From: JAAKFL01 sp964629645
Lineage (GTDB): Bacteria; Chlamydiota; Chlamydiia; Chlamydiales; SLFE01
Length of the DNA: 13,271 nt
Assembly (NCBI GenBank): GCA_964629645.1
Contig: CAZVSU010000069.1
Span: 1-13,271, forward strand
Direction: 5' to 3'
Each line of letters starts with the position of its first letter. Position 1 is the stretch's first letter. Made by a program: the position numbers and the translations under genes. This document shows positions 13,242-13,271 of this stretch, in pieces. The notes beneath the pieces are model-generated. The model was not told the DNA's origin. It did not search any database and saw only the letters and a list, made by a program, of their open reading frames with translations.

Positions 13242-13271
13242 GCGCGGAAATGAGATTCTTTGTTTTCCAAG

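Noticed and set aside
1..13271. Insertion sequences, CRISPR array, phage genes, integration sites
   Set aside because: No transposase-, integrase- or Cas-like protein and no regularly spaced repeats were found; the intact genes leave little unassigned sequence.

Overview
The window is a gene-dense stretch of a bacterial chromosome that looks like a member of the phylum Chlamydiae, most likely an environmental (Parachlamydia/Waddlia/Criblamydia-like) lineage. The main evidence is the gene order lnt-lpxC-fabZ-lpxA-fmt on one strand, the arrangement I recall from Chlamydia trachomatis (CT534 to CT530). A second block (TPR outer-membrane protein, small lipoprotein, rsbW, small unknown, D-Ala-D-Ala carboxypeptidase, rsmB-type methyltransferase) resembles the CT547-CT553 neighbourhood. 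Base composition is moderate (mid-40s % GC by eye). No mobile element, CRISPR array, tRNA or rRNA is visible.

Layout. (1) 98-6221, minus strand, read right to left: doxX-like, lnt, lpxC, fabZ, lpxA, fmt and a small unknown membrane protein. The genes are nearly contiguous, with a 6 bp gap, a 16 bp overlap and an 8 bp overlap, except for a 195 bp gap between lpxA and fmt. That gap holds a large nested inverted repeat (1700-1809). (2) 6288-8709, plus strand: rsmB and a penicillin-binding D,D-carboxypeptidase. (3) 8696-10599, minus strand: a SurA-like periplasmic chaperone overlapping rsmA (ksgA) by an ATGA junction; rsmA runs tail to tail into the carboxypeptidase gene. (4) 10734-11165, plus strand: a small unknown gene behind an extended -10 promoter. 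(5) 11230-13188, minus strand: a TPR/BamD-like protein, a small LptE-like lipoprotein candidate and the RsbW-type anti-sigma factor, in one overlapping operon with a plausible promoter at 13213-13241.

Functionally the window is about building the cell envelope. LpxC and LpxA start lipid A, FabZ serves acyl-chain supply, Lnt finishes lipoproteins, the SurA-, BamD- and LptE-like proteins handle outer-membrane assembly, and the D,D-carboxypeptidase trims peptidoglycan precursors. These are interleaved with translation-initiation and ribosome-maturation enzymes (Fmt, RsmA, RsmB) and one partner-switching regulator (RsbW).

The least explained items are the 110-nt foldback element between lpxA and fmt, the small membrane protein after fmt (the slot that, as I recall, holds Cap1/CT529 in Chlamydia), and the 143-residue unknown at 10734-11165.
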